NCBI GenBank assembly: GCA_030016455.1
Contig: JASEJH010000092.1
Location: 1 to 6,353, forward strand
Length of the DNA: 6,353 nucleotides
Reading direction: 5' to 3'
Source: Thermoanaerobacteraceae bacterium
GTDB lineage: Bacteria > Bacillota > Desulfotomaculia > Desulfotomaculales > Ammonificaceae
The position numbers and the translations under genes are program-made. The notes under the pieces are model-generated. The model did no database searches, was not told the origin of the DNA, and was given only the letters and a program-made list of their open reading frames with translations. This document shows, one piece after another, positions 4,770-6,353 of the stretch (position 1 is its first letter; each line of letters begins with the position of its first letter).

Positions 4770-6353
4770 GTGGCTTTCAAGTTCATCAAGTGGTTTGACG
4801 AACTGGGCCGGCACGATGTGGCACTGGTAGGCGGCAAGGGAGCTAATCTGGGGGAGATGACCAGGGTCGGCATCCCGGTACCGCCGGGGTTCTGCGTGAC
4901 CGCTGAGGCTTACAAACACTTCGTGGAAACGACAGGGTTGGCGCCGCAGATCATGGAGATTGTCAGCAATACAGACGTCAACGACCTGGAGCAATTAATG
5001 GCCAACACCGCCCGGATCCGCGAACTCATCCAGAAGACCCCCATGCCGGCGGAAATCGCCGACGAGGTCACGGCGGCCTACAAAAAGCTCGGGGGAAAAG
5101 GCAAGCCGCCCCGCGTGGCGGTGCGGAGTTCGGCGACGGCCGAGGATCTGCCTGAGGCTTCCTTCGCCGGGCAGCAGGACACCTACCTGAACGTGGTGGG
5201 GGTGGACAGTGTGCTCGAGCACGTCCGGCGCTGCTGGGCTTCCCTCTGGACGGCCCGGGCCACGGCTTACCGGCAGGCGCAGGGTTTTGACCACGGAACG
5301 GTTTACTTGAGCGCGGTGGTCCAGAAGATGATTCAATCGGAACGCTCGGGCGTTGCGTTCACCGCCAATCCGGTCACCGGCAACCGGCAGGAGCTGTTGA
5401 TCAACGCCAGTTGGGGGTTGGGCGAAGCGATCGTGGCCGGGAAGGTGACGCCGGATGAGTACGTGGTGGACAAGACCTCCCGCCGCATCACCGGCAAAGA
5501 GGTGGCTGCCAAAACGGTGATGATCGTCGCGGACCCGGATTCATCCCAGGGGACCGTGGAGGTGGAAGTCGCGAAGTTCCTGGGGCCGGATTACGTGGAG
5601 CGGCAGTGTCTTGCGGACGGAGAAATCCTTACGCTTTCCGACCAGTTGATCAAGGTGGAACAGCACTATAACTTCCCGCAGGACATCGAGTGGGGGTACG
5701 AAAAGGGCGCTTTCTACATCTTGCAGTCGCGACCGGTAACCACCCTCGGCAAAGAAGCAGCCTCCACGAAGGATACCGAGGGCGAAAAAGGCGCAACCGG
5801 GGAGGTTCTGGTCCGCGGGATGGGCGCTTCTCCCGGCACGGCTACGGGTGAAGTAATCCTGGTCAAGGATTTTGCCGATATCACCCGCGTTAAAGAAGGG
5901 ACGGTCCTGGTAACGGTGATGACCAATCCCGACATGGTGCCGGCGATGAAGCGCGCGGCGGCGATTGTCACGGATGAAGGGGGGCGTACCTGTCACGCCG
6001 CCATTGTTTCGCGCGAGCTTGGTGTTCCCTGCATCGTGGGTGCGAAGAACGCCACCAAGGTGCTGGAAGAAGGGATGGAGGTTACGGTGGACGCCTCCCG
6101 GGGTGTGGTCTACAAGGGGCGGGTGACTCTGGGCGACACCGTCCAGCCCGCAGCCCAGGCTTCCGGGCCGGCGGTTCAGGGTGCCCTCTGGCGGGAGGTT
6201 GCGCCGGTCACCGCTACCAAGGTTTACATGAACCTGGGCGAGCCGGAAGCTATTGCCCGCTACAAGGACCTGCCCTTCGACGGGATCGGGTTGATGCGGA
6301 CCGAGTTCATTTTCACCGACCATATCGGGGCGCACCCGATGTACCTGTTGCGG
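4770..6353 (+). CDS. ppsA: Phosphoenolpyruvate synthase (pyruvate, water dikinase), 3'-truncated by window edge
   Basis: PEP synthase converts pyruvate, ATP and water to PEP, AMP and phosphate, the entry to gluconeogenesis from pyruvate. The first 528 codons are visible, ending in frame at the edge; E. coli PpsA has 792 residues. Residues about 10-325 are the ATP-grasp-like PPDK_N domain, with LVGGKGANLGEM (19-30), RSSATAEDLPEASFAGQQ (119-136) and QSRPVT (319-324). A charged linker follows. The swivelling phosphohistidine domain is about 345-445, with GGRTCHAAIVSRELGVPCIVG split around Thr407 and catalytic His409 (E. coli Thr419/His421). The C-terminal PEP/pyruvate barrel begins near 480; Arg510 in GLMRTEF corresponds to E. 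coli Arg511. The GGRTCH form and the N-terminus favour PEP synthase over PPDK. It starts with GTG at 4770. The upstream ppsR product is the expected modifier of Thr407. Codon use resembles its neighbours. Confidence 0.95.
   Translation, partial: MAFKFIKWFDELGRHDVALVGGKGANLGEMTRVGIPVPPGFCVTAEAYKHFVETTGLAPQIMEIVSNTDVNDLEQLMANTARIRELIQKTPMPAEIADEVTAAYKKLGGKGKPPRVAVRSSATAEDLPEASFAGQQDTYLNVVGVDSVLEHVRRCWASLWTARATAYRQAQGFDHGTVYLSAVVQKMIQSERSGVAFTANPVTGNRQELLINASWGLGEAIVAGKVTPDEYVVDKTSRRITGKEVAAKTVMIVADPDSSQGTVEVEVAKFLGPDYVERQCLADGEILTLSDQLIKVEQHYNFPQDIEWGYEKGAFYILQSRPVTTLGKEAASTKDTEGEKGATGEVLVRGMGASPGTATGEVILVKDFADITRVKEGTVLVTVMTNPDMVPAMKRAAAIVTDEGGRTCHAAIVSRELGVPCIVGAKNATKVLEEGMEVTVDASRGVVYKGRVTLGDTVQPAAQASGPAVQGALWREVAPVTATKVYMNLGEPEAIARYKDLPFDGIGLMRTEFIFTDHIGAHPMYLLR

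Noticed and set aside
4736..4798. ATG at 4736 as an alternative start for ppsA or a small gene
   Set aside because: It is in another frame and meets a stop after 20 codons; the conserved PpsA N-terminus is in the GTG 4770 frame.
5541..6335. Long open frame on the - strand opposite ppsA (264 codons)
   Set aside because: The opposite strand encodes clear PEP synthase motifs across the same bases; the antisense translation matches nothing I recognise.

Overview
The window is ordinary chromosomal DNA, about 60% G+C by eye, with five genes all on the + strand: the 3' part of glyQ, complete glyS, a CcpN-type CBS-domain repressor, a PEP synthase/PPDK regulatory kinase-phosphorylase (PPSR, DUF299 family, YqfL-like), and the 5' part of ppsA (PEP synthase). 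The order glyQ-glyS-ccpN-yqfL is the one I know from Bacillus and many Clostridia. With the high G+C and strong purine-rich Shine-Dalgarno sites, it suggests a G+C-rich anaerobic Firmicute of the Desulforudis/Pelotomaculum/Moorella kind. The genus is a guess from gene order and composition.

Layout: 1-626 is the glycyl-tRNA synthetase alpha subunit, entered about 120 residues in and carrying an unusual insert of about 17 residues. 689-2770 is the beta subunit, intact. 2771-2980 is a 210-base gap with several inverted repeats, including two hairpins that cannot form together and a perfect 12-base palindrome. 2981-3613 (ccpN) and 3619-4452 (ppsR) are 5 bases apart and clearly co-translated; both start with TTG. 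4453-4769 is a 317-base non-coding stretch with nested inverted repeats, a candidate promoter and a terminator-like hairpin. 4770-6353 is ppsA with a GTG start, running off the right edge at codon 528.

How the genes fit together: glyQ and glyS make the two subunits of one tetrameric enzyme. The other three genes form a gluconeogenic control unit. By homology the CcpN-like protein senses adenine nucleotides and represses gluconeogenic genes. PPSR reversibly phosphorylates the threonine next to the catalytic histidine of PEP synthase/PPDK. PpsA carries exactly that Thr-Cys-His site (Thr407, His409). I saw no mobile element, CRISPR array, tRNA, rRNA or defence system. Nothing here is a clearly new biological system; the second-look items are mostly non-coding structures around ccpN and ppsA and the GlyQ insert.
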